Shown here: positions 63,082-64,000 of the stretch, piece after piece | How positions within the stretch are numbered: position 1 is the first letter of the stretch | Layout: the number at the start of each line of letters is the position of its first letter | Source: Sphingopyxis sp. | GTDB taxonomy: Bacteria > Pseudomonadota > Alphaproteobacteria > Sphingomonadales > Sphingomonadaceae | NCBI GenBank assembly: GCA_017745175.1 | Contig: JAGHZY010000003.1 | Span: 62,001-126,000, forward strand | Length of the DNA stretch: 64,000 nucleotides | Direction: 5' to 3' | Made by a program: the position numbers and the translations under genes | Notes under the pieces: model-generated | Told to the model about the DNA's origin: nothing | The model's input: only the letters and a program-made list of their open reading frames with translations | Databases searched by the model: none

Positions 63082-64000
63082 ATGTCACCGGACAGGCAAG
63101 CGACGATCTGGCCGGAGCTGCGCTGGGCCGACTGGCGCGACACCGTAATCACCCTGCAACTCTGGACGCAGATCGTCGGCAAGATCCGGCTGTCACTGAC
63201 GCCATGGCTCAACCACGGCTGGCAGGTGCCGCTCTATGTCAGCGCGCGGGGCCTCACCACCTCGCCGATCCCGACGGGGCACGAACTGCTCGAGATCGAA
63301 TTCGACTTCATCGCGCATCGGCTGGTCTGTCGCTCCAGCGCAGGTCAGGTACGCGAGCTGGTGCTCGAACCGCGCAGCGTCGCCGATTTCCACAGCCGGC
63401 TGCTCGGGCTGCTCGCCGATATGGGAATCGCTGTACGCATCCATGGCGTGCCCAACGAGGTACCCGATCCGATTCCCTTCGCGCGCGACGAAAGCCACGC
63501 GAGCTATGATGCCGACGCCATCCATCGTTTCTGGCGCGCGCTCGTGCAGGTCGACCGCGTCTTCAAGCTGTTCCGCAGCGGCTTTCTCGGCAAGGCGAGC
63601 CCGGTGCATTTCTTCTGGGGCAGCTTCGACCTCGCGGTCACGCACTTCTCGGGCCGCGCCGCGCCGCCGCACCCCGGCGGAGTACCGGGCCTGCCCGACC
63701 CGGTGACGCGCGAGGCCTATTCGCACGAAGTGAGCAGCGCGGGTTTCTGGCCCGGCGGCGACAGCTTTCCCGAGCCGGCCTTCTATTCCTATGCCTATCC
63801 CGAGCCGCCGGGCTTTCGCGACGCGCCGATGCAGCCGCCCGCCCGTTCGATACGGGCCTCGGCGAATATGTCCTGCCCTATGAAGCGGTGCGGAAAGCGG
63901 CGTCGCCCGACGCATTGCTGCTCGATTTCCTTGAGGCTAGTTATGGCGCGGCAGCCGATGCAGCAGACTGGGACCGCGCCGCGCTCGAATGCACGATGGG
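63082..64000 (+). pseudogene. DUF5996-type protein with apparent frameshift, running off the right edge
   Basis: ATG at 63082 has GGAGAGG upstream. The first 252 or so residues look normal for the family (WPELRWADWRDTVITLQLW, HFFWGSFDLAVTHFSGR, EVSSAGFWPGG, AFYSYAYPEPPGF). Near 63841-63848 the sensible sequence jumps by one base to another frame, which reads FDTGLGEYVLPYEAVRKAA to the edge. The original frame stays open but becomes an unlikely Arg/Cys/Met-rich sequence. Either a real 1-base deletion or a sequencing error. Function unknown. Confidence 0.75.

Overview
The window is high-GC DNA of alphaproteobacterial type. Gene content points to Sphingomonadales, most likely Sphingopyxis or a close relative. 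The pointers are a complete exosortase A (XrtA)/PEP-CTERM exopolysaccharide locus, the compact infA-maf-RNase-yacG block, arginine succinyltransferase genes, and many short CGTCA...TGACG palindromic repeats. The genus is inferred from gene content, not from a marker gene.

Left region (1-20.5 kb, minus strand): a type I secretion operon. It reads outer-membrane factor, HlyB-type ABC exporter, HlyD-type adaptor, two small lipoproteins, then one giant RTX/cadherin-repeat surface protein. The giant gene starts at 13744 and is still open at base 1 (more than 4,580 codons). Five gene starts in this operon follow another gene, and four of those junctions are 4-base stop/start overlaps. Just upstream lie a broken P4-type integrase and tRNA-Phe, suggesting that the operon sits on an old genomic island.

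21.5-24.5 kb: housekeeping genes (yacG, an RNase E/G-like gene, maf, infA), then a cupin/JmjC-like protein. 24.5-44.6 kb: the XrtA/exopolysaccharide locus. It encodes export lipoprotein, chain-length protein, tyrosine autokinase, outer-membrane protein, ATPase, polysaccharide deacetylase, FemAB-like protein, glycosyltransferase, exosortase A fused to EpsI, and an asparagine-synthase-like amidotransferase. Beside it is a divergent accessory set: AMP ligase and PLP decarboxylase on one strand; GNAT, acyl carrier protein and two alpha/beta-hydrolase-like proteins on the other. The chemistry of this set is not known to me, and it is the best candidate for an undescribed pathway here.

44.6-64 kb: mixed metabolism and stress genes. 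These are trxB, a methyltransferase, a secreted caspase-like protein, trhO, a GMC oxidoreductase, a DJ-1/PfpI protein, a dmeRF-like Ni/Co efflux pair with a recognisable C-tract operator, corA, malate synthase G, an orphan WYL-like protein, a diguanylate cyclase, and an M20 hydrolase-astA-astB-methyltransferase operon. A DUF5996-type gene with an apparent frameshift runs off the right edge. No CRISPR array, rRNA, complete prophage or intact insertion sequence was seen.
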